Shown here in pieces: positions 1 to 9,368 of a stretch of 64,000 nt of DNA; within the stretch, counting starts at the first letter, position 1, and every line of letters starts with the position of its first letter. Source of the stretch: Buddleja alternifolia. Its lineage: Eukaryota > Streptophyta > Magnoliopsida > Lamiales > Scrophulariaceae. The DNA lies in NCBI GenBank assembly GCA_019426215.1, contig CM033393.1, positions 8,404,046 to 8,468,045 on the forward strand, given 5' to 3'. The position numbers and the translations under genes were made by a program. The notes below the pieces were generated by a model. That model saw only the letters and a list, made by a program, of their open reading frames with translations. It made no database searches and was not told the origin of the DNA.

Positions 1-133
1 GCTAATCATAATTTTGATATCAGCAATTCATGTTTTAACTTCTATTTTATTTTTTTTTGTGTTTTATCATCAATTTTTGGGGTTCCAGTTCATTTATTTA
101 TGAACAAAACTCAAAGGCCAAAGTAGTCCGAAA

Positions 134-178
134 ATTCTATGCCACACCGGGACCATTGGTACTGGTGTGGCATAGAAT
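134..178. repeat. 45 bp foldback hairpin
   Basis: ATTCTATGCCACACC at the left is mirrored by GGTGTGGCATAGAAT at the right, around a short core with GGGACCATTGGTACT. Its outer ATTCTATG and inner GGGACCA/TGGT wording is shared with the larger hairpin at 678-783, so both probably belong to one tiny foldback (MITE-like) family. No clear TSD was found. Confidence 0.6.
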
Positions 179-677
179 GGCCCAAAGTAATCAAAATCGT
201 TTTCATTATTTTAATGTGTGATAAGGGTAATTCACTGAACTAAAAAAAAAGGAGTAATTCACTCGATATAAAATTATACAATTAAAAGTGGACCAAATTT
301 GCTCTGAATCAGAATCTACCTCCGTTGGCTCATAAATTCAATTTATCCGCTGTTAGTACTTTTTTATTTTTCTTTTTGGTAATTTCCGTATTTAAACTAT
401 ATTGAATAATCATATGATTAGAAAAATATAATGGAAATTATCGGAAGCTTACATAGAGCCAACTTTTTTTGTCGGAATCAAAAGGATTTAACTGAATAAC
501 ATATTCATCTCGAAGAATTTTTTTTCATCATAAAACTGAGAGAAATTATTTTTAGGGAGAAGAAATGTGGTTTTAAAAGTGTGTTTAGATGAGATCTTAA
601 AAAATATGTAATGATTACAAGTGATGTGATATGTTTTTTGTTGTGAGAAATTTGTTTGTATTGATGTTTAGAGTGTA

Positions 678-783
678 ATTCTATGGTGGATCGAGACTAC
701 TGGTCCCGGTCCACTTTTCACCATAGAATCCCCCAATAGGTGAAAAGTGGACGGGGACCAATGGTCTCAGTCCACCATAGAAT
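678..783. repeat. 106 bp foldback hairpin (MITE-like)
   Basis: The left arm ATTCTATGGTGGA and the right arm TCCACCATAGAAT pair almost perfectly. A second inverted pair lies inside: GTCCACTTTTCACC against GGTGAAAAGTGGAC, with GGTCCCGG / CGGGGACC between. The whole unit folds on itself with a small central loop. It encodes nothing and is probably a non-autonomous foldback element related to the 134-178 hairpin. Confidence 0.65.
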
Positions 784-2198
784 CACCCATGTTTAGATAT
801 AACTTTTTCATAAATATATCTAATCAAACTCATCGATTGGACATAAAAAAATAGGCAAAATGAATCTTACTTTGCATGTTGCGTCATTTTGCTTAAGAAT
901 ACGTGATTAATTTGACAATTGGTGTTAGGAGATATCCAAAAAAAACCTTTATAATCAATGAATAATCTGTCAAATCATGAATATTAAAATTTACTTTTTT
1001 TGGAAAAATTTTGTCAAAATTAGCTACAATTTTGAGATGTTTTTCTTAAAGAAAATTTGATGATATATCAATCAAATAAGGTTTTACAGAAAAAAGTCCG
1101 TAAAAACCTTATTTTCATAGAAGAAGTGGCCATCCAAGTAGGGAAAATTTTAAGGTGGATCGGGAGCACCATACATGCAAAATAAGTGGAGTGATTTTTA
1201 CACCCATCTACTCTGTGTAAATCACCCCACCCCACCCCAAATATTCATATGGTCAAAAATAAACCGATTACTCCCATTCCACCATAAAATTACCTATTAG
1301 AGTAGTACCTTTTCCACTATGCCACAGTCGAACATATAGCAAATAAAAGAATATTTAATTACTGTCATTCTGTCACATCTCATCGTGAAAAACATTTCTT
1401 TAAACTCATTATATAAAAAAAAATTATAGAAATGAAATTGTTTTAGCTCAATTTTGATTTCACGACTTATTAAATTCAAATGTAGTCATAATGAAACATT
1501 TCATTATATTAATTTAATGTATCATATACACCAAAAAGATGACATCCATTTCATATACACAAACTAAAGAGGGCTGCAGACATTTTACCAACATTTTAAC
1601 AGCTATAATTCATATATATTGGATAAATTCACAACCCCATGTGATATTTGAAATCAGGCACTTACCCTGTGAACCGTTACTTATCAAACTACCCCTTAGA
1701 GAAACATAATTACACTCTACCCCCTCGGGCAATTTGCCTATAAACTTTTATGTGAAGACAAAAATACCCCTTTATTTAAATGATATTAACATTATATTTT
1801 ATCTATATTACTTTATAGATTTGAAATTATTTTAAATTTAATTTTTTTCATCTTCTTCTCCAACCCCACTTCTTCCCCAAAAATTTAACCCTAACTCACT
1901 TTCACAAAATTTGCAAATCTACAAAATCTCACAAAATTGAAAGCCACTAATTGTGAAAAACACACAAAATTCATAACCAAAATCACACAAAGAACTCTTT
2001 TTGTTTAATTTATGAGGTGAGATATATATATATATACACATATATACATATAGAAGTTTACAGAAGCATAACCCATTTGTAGACATCTGGAACACAAACC
2101 ATAACCCATTTGTAGAATTCTGAAACACAAATCATAACCCATTTGAATACCATCTCCAACTAACCGTCGATTTGTAGAACCCACCATCGATTTCCCAA

Positions 2199-2333
2199 AT
2201 GGGAGAAGCTCTCCCCCTCCCGCTGCTCTCTCCGCCTACGCGACATCGGTTTACGGAGGCTGAGATTCGCAAGGCGTCGGGGTCATCGGCGGAGTTGAGG
2301 AAGAATGTGGTGGTGCAGCGGCGCAGTGGATGA
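2199..2333 (+). pseudogene. GC-rich short ORF inside the MULE-like element, possible captured gene fragment
   Basis: A 44-codon frame begins at an ATG (MGEALP...) and ends with TGA; it is rich in Arg, Ser, Pro and Glu. Base composition is far more GC-rich than the flanking DNA, and GC-rich sequence resumes at about 2837 beyond the hAT MITE. This fits a fragment of a host gene's 5' end carried by the element. I do not recognise the protein, and the frame may not be expressed. Confidence 0.3.
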
Positions 2334-2375
2334 GAAAAAAGGGTGGTAATGGGGTTTTTGAAAGAAGGTTTCAGC

Positions 2376-2828
2376 CAGTGGCGGATCTACCCTTTGCCCC
2401 CCTCATAAATTTCATTTTCCCCCCTAATATAAATATATTTGTAAATTTTAACTTTTTAATTACATTAGTGCCCCCTCAAATTATTAAGTGCCCCCCTCAA
2501 TTTTGAAAATATTAAATGTCCCCCTTAATTTTGAAAATTATTTTTTTACCTTACAAAAATTTTTATATTTGAATTTCACCCCCTCAAGATCGAAAAATAT
2601 CACGTTTTCTCCCTTTACTTTGAGTTCACCCTCCAAAACCCAAAATTCTGGCTATAACAAAAGAAATATAAAAATATAAATTATGTCAAAAGTTGTAATT
2701 GATCCTAATTAGTTATTATATTTGCCCCCATAAATATACCGTACCGTACCGCAGTGGGCAAGCCCCCCGCACCCCCTCCATAAAATACCTAGTGCCCCCA
2801 CTGAGCCCAAGTTTTGGATCCGCCACTG
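2376..2828. mobile_element. hAT-type MITE
   Basis: The ends are CAGTGGCGGATC and, in inverse, GATCCGCCACTG. The flanking 8-mers GTTTCAGC (2368-2375) and GTTTCAAC (2829-2836) match at 7 of 8 positions, the TSD size of hAT elements. The interior is C-rich runs such as TGCCCCCCTC with no coding capacity. It sits inside the GC-rich insert of the MULE-like element and so inserted after it. Confidence 0.75.
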
Positions 2829-2915
2829 GTTTCAACGGGGAGGTGGCGTGGTGGATGTGGGCTGAGGTGAGGAAGAGGGGTGGCGTCGACGACGGTGGAT
2901 GTGAGTGCTGGATGG

Positions 2916-2917
<2 letters not shown>

Positions 2918-2950
<33 letters not shown>
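2918..2950. repeat. (AT)n microsatellite
   Basis: An uninterrupted AT dinucleotide run within the MULE-like element. Similar runs occur near 3085-3105, 3485-3505, 4762-4782 and 7880-7900. Confidence 0.85.
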
Positions 2951-3589
2951 GGGAAACTTCATGCTAGTAGGTACGTCATTTGAAAAGCGTGATGAGATAT
3001 GACATAATTATACGTATATTCACTTAGGTATTACCCAATTTGATAGCATATAATTTCCTCATATACACGTACATATACACACTTATATATATATATATAT
3101 ATTAATAATATATTTAAGTTATATTTTTTTAATTTAAAATATTAATAATATATTTTTAAGAATTAATATAAACAATTTAGCATGGACCTTTGATCTTTTT
3201 CAAAATTTACGACTATGTAAAATAAAATTTAATAGATATACAAGTGTTTAATATAGATCATTGATTTTAGCATATTTGATCTTAGATCAAAGGGTGACTA
3301 AAAAATGTCAAAAAATTGTAACCACTCGGACAACACACGAGAGAGACGCGTAGGGGACTAAATTACCTTTTTCTTAGGGGGTTTCTTGATAACTTTTTTT
3401 CACAGGGGTAAGTATCGAATTCCAAATATCAGAAGGGGTTATATGTATTATATATATTTTTCGACAAAAATATTTTTTGAAACTATATATATATATATAT
3501 ATATATTTGGACAAAAGGGCAGGCAGTGGTTTCAATTCAATTCAATTAATTAAACAATTATCAACTTCCCTATATAAAATTCAAAAAAT

Positions 3590-4657
3590 CTATTCAACTA
3601 CAGATTCATCCAAAACCAAAAAACTAGAAAACCTGTTTAATTCAAACCTTCCTGATTGGAACTTGACCGAGCCACCAGTCTTCGTAACTCGTCGCTCAAA
3701 CCGAGCCGACTCACTCGCCTTCTCCAAACTCAGCAATTTCCCATCTTCTTTGCAAACCTTCAAAACCCCAATCCCATCTATTAATTCTTGAACTGAACAC
3801 CACAGCATCTCAATTGAAGGCTTTTTAACTATATACAAAACTGATAATCTCTCTCTACAATCTTGCAATCTCTTCAAAGCACAAGCTAACTCGACCGAGT
3901 CACGGAAACTCAGATGACTCAGTCTCTCGTTCAACTCGCCGAGTCGTAGCGAAATCCCATTAACTGCTGATAGATAATCGTTCAACAATAGTGCCATGAT
4001 TTCTTTTACTAAGATATTGTCTTCGACTAGGAGGCAATCCGGTGCTTTGCATGTTTCTTCGGTCAGTAAGACGATCGAATCGACGTCTCTGATCAAATCG
4101 ACGTTTAAAAGCGACGAAATTCTCTGTTCTTGATGTTCTTTAACCATACTGCATGAAGATGAGCACAGAAAGTAGCCCAACACCCTCGAAGTGGAAAGTA
4201 GGGTTTCAAGGTAACGGGCGTACCACCGGACCCACGACGAGAGAGCCCACGTGGCGGCGGTGGCGCCGTCGCGGAACGACGACAGTTTGAGATAATTGTA
4301 TCCTCCGGCCGTGGGGAAAATCGAGAGCTGATCTTGGAGAATGAACGGCCCTCGTTTGATGATGTTGTGGATTATTAAAAGGCATTTAAGGGCAACGACG
4401 CTGTTCCCGGTGCGATGAAGGCGGTCCATGAGGGCGGTGATGATGGAAGAAGCGGTGGCGCGTGAGCTGTCTCCTAGGAGGAGGAGGGCGGAGAGACGGC
4501 GGTCATCGGGGGGAGCGGGAGGCGAGTGGGTGGTGGCGTGTAAGACAGCAAGGCGGAGGGATAAGGCGTTTGGTTTTGAGAGTATAAGTGCTTTGGACTG
4601 TGATGCTTTGTCTTTGATGAGCCCTAATAGATCTACGAAAGTGATTTTTCTTCCCAT
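3590..4657 (-). CDS. Putative clathrin assembly protein, ANTH/ENTH domain (At4g40080-like)
   Basis: Uninterrupted 355-codon, intronless frame starting MGRKITFVDLLG. The N-terminal half has the hallmarks of an AP180 N-terminal homology (ANTH) domain: SKPNALSLRLAVLHATTHSP at about residues 26-45, ALKCLLIIHNIIKRGPFI near 88-105, and NYLKLSSF followed by WVRWYARYLE near 120-150. In this family the domain binds phosphoinositides and clathrin at the plasma membrane or trans-Golgi during vesicle budding. The length fits the short, single-domain plant subgroup (about 350-370 residues) that lacks a long C-terminal clathrin-box tail; no DPF or NPF motifs are obvious. The C-terminal half is helical and Leu/Glu-rich. 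The start is the first ATG after AT-rich upstream sequence. It is the only intact non-transposon gene in the window. The phosphoinositide role is inferred from the family. Confidence 0.88.
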   Translation of the reverse strand: MGRKITFVDLLGLIKDKASQSKALILSKPNALSLRLAVLHATTHSPPAPPDDRRLSALLLLGDSSRATASSIITALMDRLHRTGNSVVALKCLLIIHNIIKRGPFILQDQLSIFPTAGGYNYLKLSSFRDGATAATWALSSWVRWYARYLETLLSTSRVLGYFLCSSSCSMVKEHQEQRISSLLNVDLIRDVDSIVLLTEETCKAPDCLLVEDNILVKEIMALLLNDYLSAVNGISLRLGELNERLSHLSFRDSVELACALKRLQDCRERLSVLYIVKKPSIEMLWCSVQELIDGIGVLKVCKEDGKLLSLEKASESARFERRVTKTGGSVKFQSGRFELNRFSSFLVLDESVVE

Positions 4658-5484
4658 GGATATATGATATATCTGGGAGACAGAAAAAGAAAGGAGTTAG
4701 AAGAGAGGGAAGAGAGAAGACGATAATTTCTAGTTTGTTTTAAGTACGTGTTAATTGAATATTATATATATATATATATATAGGTGCTTTAATTTGAACA
4801 AGTCTACATTTCTTTTTTTATAGAAGAAAAGGTTGTAATTTGAATAAGTCTAATGATTTCTTTTGGTCAAATATTAGAAAGTATCTTAAAAAAGGAAGTG
4901 GATATTATTGTATTCTCTTCTTTTGATATAAGTAATATTATTGTGTTCTTCCAAAGAGGAAGTTGTTATAATTGTATTACATGCGTAAATAATTTCGATA
5001 TTAGTCATCAATGACTTATATGAGTTTAGAGCAATAATTATTCATTGTTTTTATACCATCCTTTCATTAATTTTAGTTGATTTGGGACAATAATGTATTA
5101 TACCTATCAAAATTGATTATTACATTAATTTTTATTAAAATTAATCTTACGAGAAGGGACGGAATTAAGATTTTATATTTGGAGGCCGAATAAGATGAAA
5201 TGGGGAGAACTTAATCTTTTTCTGGGGAGGAGGGGAGGTAAAAATTGAAAAAAATTAATAAAAAATTTAAGCTGACAAACTAATTTTTCAGAAGTTGGTT
5301 TGGGAGGGGGGGCAAGCGGACCCTACCAAACCGCCACCGGCTCGACCTCTGATTACCAGTGAAGAAAAAATTGATATATAATTATACTCAAGATGATATA
5401 AAAAAGAAAGATGATAATATATTTATACTCATGATATAAAACACTATCATAGATGGATATTGTCATCATATATATATATATATA
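4658..5484. other. Upstream region of the ANTH gene, no further gene
   Basis: A GA-rich leader (4675-4715, AGAAAGGAG and AGAGAGAAGACG wording) is followed by AT-rich DNA with a TA microsatellite near 4762-4782. The GA-rich part would be the 5' UTR or core promoter of the minus-strand gene. At about 5155-5350 there is a G-rich patch ending CCGCCACCGG...CCTCTG that vaguely recalls the CAGTGGCGGA hAT family, without clean ends. No coding region seen. Confidence 0.5.
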
Positions 5485-5901
5485 ATAAAACCTCTATAAA
5501 TTAATACTGTTGGGATCATGAATTTATTAACTTTAGAAAGGCATTAATTAATCGATAATTTAATAATTTATTATTTTATAGAGTGCATTCCCCATTCAAC
5601 GACTGTAAATTATATTTACATAAAAATCATTGAATTGTAAACTTATGTATCATTTTCACTGAATTAAAGTTAAAAATAAATTCAATGTACATAACATTAG
5701 TAAGAATTAATAAGTATTGTTCACTGTTTCTTAAAATCAAACAATATAGTACGTTGTATAATTTGACTACAAATAATATAATATTCATTGTAAAAAGTGA
5801 GTACAACTCACTTACAACTATGAGTTCATTGTATAAGAACTAAATGCAATTCAATGTATGATAGTGAAAAAAACTACTATATAAACATCATAAAGAATTT
5901 T

Positions 5902-6244
5902 GGGATAATTGCATAAAAAACCTCTGTGTTATTTCGAAAATGCTAAAAAAAATCATGTGTTAACGAAATAGGCTAATCACCCCTGTGTTCCTAAAAAGTG
6001 TGCAAAAAAGTCAAATTTTGTTCAAATGATAGAAGAAAATGTGTTTTTTAGGTGAATTAATACTATCTACCTTTTATAAAGTATGAAATGTATATAAATG
6101 ACGAATGAGCATGTCAATAAAGGTGAAAAACATAAAAAACACACTTATTTTTTAATGAAATTTGGCTTTTTTGCACACTTTTTAAGAACATAGGTTTTTT
6201 TAGCATTTTCAAAATAACACAAGGGGGTTTCATGCAATTACCCC
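5902..6244. mobile_element. 343 bp MITE with about 48 bp TIRs and 9 bp TSD (MULE type)
   Basis: The left end GGGATAATTGCAT...TGTGTTATTTCGAAAATGC and the reverse complement of the right end GGGGTAATTGCATG...TGTGTTATTTTGAAAATGC align over about 48 bp. The 9-mer AAGAATTTT flanks both sides perfectly (5893-5901 and 6245-6253). The interior is AT-rich and non-coding, with a further inverted pair (AAAAAGTGTGCAAAAAAG). It inserted into the 5' part of the pogo element, just upstream of the transposase start. Confidence 0.85.
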
Positions 6245-6306
6245 AAGAATTTTTTAAAACCATACCCACAACGACTTCTCATCTAAAAGGTGTCGGAAAG
6301 TTAACA

Positions 6307-6588
6307 ATGACAAATCAAATACGTAAATCATTATTTGAGTATAAAATAGATAATCCCACATGCACTAAAAAAGATTTACAGTTGTGGCTTGATGAAAAAT
6401 TCCATTTAAAAGTTAGTCAAGGTACAATATCAAACACACTCAAGCGATCATCTGAGTATCTTTCAGCTAACTTAGAAAAAGAAGGGGATATCAAGAGACA
6501 CAAACCAGCAAAATTTCCGGTTATGGAGAAGGTTGTTTATGAGTGGTTTCTCCAATATCAAGACCGTGTGAATATAACCGGAGGGATA
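6307..6588 (+). pseudogene. pogo/Tigger transposase, N-terminal DNA-binding half (truncated)
   Basis: The frame begins MTNQIRKSLFEYK and continues with KKDLQLWLDEKFHLKVSQGTI...LKRSSEYL, a helix-turn-helix of the CENP-B N-terminal/Abp1 type, then KRHKPAKFPVMEKVVYEWF and QYQDRVNITGG, the start of a Tc5/CENP-B-type second HTH. Proteins of this family bind the element's own termini. The frame can be opened further upstream at 6232, but that ATG lies in the MITE, so the start at 6307 is preferred. Coding sequence stops at ITGG, where the solo LTR was inserted; the 30 residues that follow in the open frame are LTR-derived. The catalytic half resumes more than 9 kb downstream. Confidence 0.75.
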
Positions 6589-7511
6589 TATAATACCCCG
6601 TTTCCAAATAGTAAATTTAGTCATTTATACATTCTCTTTATTTTTAATTTGAAGAATTAAGTACTCATTATCTTCGTATTTGATTAAACTTTATTTGTGA
6701 AGTTATTGTCTTTTTGATAATATTCAATTATGTGATATAAGTGCGATGATTGACCTTTTAGATATTTTCATGGTTAAAAGTCAAGGTACAATATCAAACA
6801 CACTCAAGCGATCATCTGAGTATCTTTCAGCTAACTTAGGACAAGAAGGGGATATCAAGAGACACAAACCAGCAAAATTTCCGGTTATGGAGAAGGTTGT
6901 TTATGAGTGGTTTCTCCAATATCAAGACCGTGTGAATATAACCGGAGGGCTATATAATACCCCGTTTCCAAATAGTAAATTTAGTCATTTATACATTCTC
7001 TTTATTTTTAATTTGAAGAATTAAGTACTCATTATCTTCGTATTTGATTAAACTTTATTTGTGAAGTTATTGTCTTTTTGATAATATTCAATTATGTGAT
7101 ATAAATGCGCTCTGATTAACCTTTTAGATATTTTCATGGTTAAAAGTCAAGGTACAATATCAAACACACTCAAGCGATCATCTGAGTATTTTTCAGCTAA
7201 CTTAGGAAAAGAAGGGGATATCAAGAGACACAAACCAGCAAAATTTCCGGTTATGGAAAAGGTTGTTTATGAGTGGTTTCTCCAATATCAAGACCGTGTG
7301 AATATAACCGGAGGGCTATATAATACCCCGTTTCCAAATAGTAAATTTAGTCATTTATACATTCTCTTTATTTTTAATTTGAAGAATTAAGTACTCATTA
7401 TCTTCGTATTTGATTAAACTTATTTGTGAAGTTATTGTCTTTTTGATAATATTCAATTATGTGATATAAGTGCGCTCCGATTGACCTTTTAGATATTTTC
7501 ATGGTTAAAAG
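6412..7511. repeat. Tandem triplication (about 365 bp unit) of the pogo-exon/LTR junction
   Basis: Three near-identical copies start GGTACAATATCAAACAC at 6421, 6785 and 7151 (periods 364 and 366). Each unit has about 180 bp of pogo transposase exon and about 185 bp of the left end of the solo LTR. Each copy therefore opens a short frame (92 and 84 codons in copies 2 and 3) ending in the same LTR-encoded tail; none is a real gene. The 8-mer TTAAAAGT occurs at the left edge of the first unit, between units and at the right edge (7504-7511). Copies 2 and 3 share a 4 bp deletion at the seam. Confidence 0.9.
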
Positions 7512-8968
7512 TAATCCATTAATAATTTTTTGTTAGAATTTGGTATAAAGCTTTAGGTGTCAAAATGATATTATTAAAAGTATTGTCTAGGACTAAGCTT
7601 AATTTATGTTCTGTACATGTGTTTTTAGGTAATTAACAATATTTTAGAGACTGGATTGGATGAATTGTACAATGTTTTGGACTAAATTGTAAGTTTCATA
7701 AAGTTAGGGGGTCAAATTATGAACTTGGAAAAGTGTGGGGATTGGATTGTAATTATTTTAACAATTCAGTAAGAAATGGGATCAATATATTGGGAGCAGG
7801 ACACGCCCCACTTGTTGCCACTACAAACCTTGAGAGCATGCCACCTTACCTATTCCATATACATACATATAGCATAACATATATATATATATATATATAG
7901 CTCAATCTGTTCTTTTCCCATCACCCAACAGGTACGTTTCTTCTACTTCATCTTTCATTGATTTTACTGTTCAAGTTCTATTACTTCTTGGCTTGAATAA
8001 CTACTTGTCAATTACTTCTTCACTCATGCTTACATGTTATAATCAATTAATTAACCGATTTAGTTCATTTGTGAACCTTAAAATACACAAACTAGTCAGT
8101 AGTTTAATTTAATTTCTTATTTGTGAATAATTTGATTAATAATTCAGTTGAATTGTTTGATGAACTAATTTGTGTGATGCTCATGTATTTAATTCAAACA
8201 ATTACTGAATAATTATTTCATTACAATAATTTTAGAGAATATACTCACTAATTATATTCACCTATTCAGTTATTACCATAGCGAGAAATAAGAAATAAAT
8301 TATATTACCTTTTGATGTATTCATACCCAATATTACTATTATTAATTATAGACTAGCTGCTTGTGAGTTAGTCCCATTTAATCATTAGTTGACGAGAATC
8401 TATCATCAAATTGCATCCTATTTCCTTGACTGAATATTAGATCATATCATGAAAACAGAGATCGATTACTTAGTTCATTAGTGGAGTAGACTAACTGATG
8501 TGTATCTAAATAAAAGTATCTGATATAAAAGAGATTTACATATGACTGAACAGAGACATCTACCATCATTTGGATGTTTACACATGTGATGAGCCTTACA
8601 CTCCGGGAGTCGAGCTTAAGATAAATTCCATTTAAACAAACCACAGCTTCTACACTACACATACTGTGAGTGCTTTATTATTAGTATATCGTATTCTGCA
8701 ATATTTAGTGTCATCGTCATTCATACAGATATGATCATATCATAAATGTAATTCAAGTAAATTGTTGAACATGCTTATGTGATGTGATAATTAAAGTCTA
8801 TGCTATCTCTGTATGTAATTGTGAGTACCACTTAAACTTGCATAAGTAATTTATTTGCAAAACTCGAGGAACAGATACATACTGCTTGCAATTGAAAAAA
8901 TCATGGAAAAGGTTATTTGGTCATGTTAATTATTCTATCATGGGCACCAACTGTTCATGATTGGTTTG

Positions 8969-9162
8969 GACGAAGCAGTCTTGAATATGTTCTACGAAGA
9001 GGTTCTGGATATGATCTACGAAGCGGTCCTAAATATGTTCCTGTTAGGCGGTTATGGATATGTTCTACAAAAAGGTCGTGGATATAATCTACGAAGCGGT
9101 CCTAAATATGTTCTTTCAAAGCGGTCCTAAATATGCTCTTTCAAAGCAGTCTTGATTAGGTC
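8969..9162. repeat. Minisatellite, about 8 units of 24-25 bp
   Basis: Units follow the pattern TACGAAGCGGTCCTAAATATG plus TTC with variation (GAAGCAGTC, GAAGAGGTTC, AAAAAGGTCG). They abut without spacers inside the solo LTR, about 200 bp left of the Sirevirus-like insertion. Confidence 0.85.
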
Positions 9163-9368
9163 TGGGCCTAGTTCTGAACGGTTCGCGGGGCACGCTGGGG
9201 TAGCATTGGGCTGCCAGTAGAGGCTTCGTCGTTCAGTGCTAAACTAGGTGTCCTTTCACGGCCGAGATGGAGGTTTCTACAACTGTGATCGGCGCCGCCA
9301 TGTACTTAGGCATAGCCAGTTCAATGCGGTCCGCGGGGTCGCTCCCTGCAAATGGAGGATAAGGAAGT

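Larger units (their letters stand above)
1..1620. other. AT-rich intergenic DNA, no gene seen
   Basis: No open reading frame here resembles a known protein; the 60-residue frame on the minus strand near 1297-1479 is low-complexity. The stretch holds two short inverted repeats (annotated separately) and a third related patch around 1150-1290 with similar GGTGGATCGGGAGCACC wording. I see no tRNA, rRNA or promoter that I could support. Confidence 0.6.
1621..3449. mobile_element. MULE-like non-autonomous element with long TIRs
   Basis: The left end (GGATAAATTCACAACCCC, then TGATATTTGAAATC, CTTACCCTGTGAA, CTTATCAA) matches the reverse complement of the right end (ATACATATAACCCC, TGATATTTGGAATTC, CTTACCCCTGTGAA, GTTATCAA) over about 75-95 bp. 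Both ends are followed by ATATATATT, a 9 bp putative TSD (1612-1620 and 3450-3458), as expected for Mutator-like elements; the TSD lies in AT-rich DNA and so is weak evidence alone. The interior has no transposase. It holds a GC-rich segment (about 2195-2370 and 2837-2920) unlike its surroundings and a later hAT MITE. The element ends about 140 bp beyond the stop codon of the ANTH gene. It resembles a Pack-MULE, but the source of the insert is not recognised. Confidence 0.6.

Noticed and set aside
2488..2983. Two plus-strand frames (63 and 94 codons)
   Set aside because: They lie in the C-rich interior of an hAT MITE and in an AT microsatellite.
6746..7390. Two extra small HTH genes downstream of the pogo N-terminus
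   Set aside because: They are tandem copies of one exon fragment plus LTR sequence, not separate genes.
8969..9162. CRISPR-like array of short repeats
   Set aside because: Units abut with no spacers, the genome is a plant, and there are no cas genes; it is a minisatellite.
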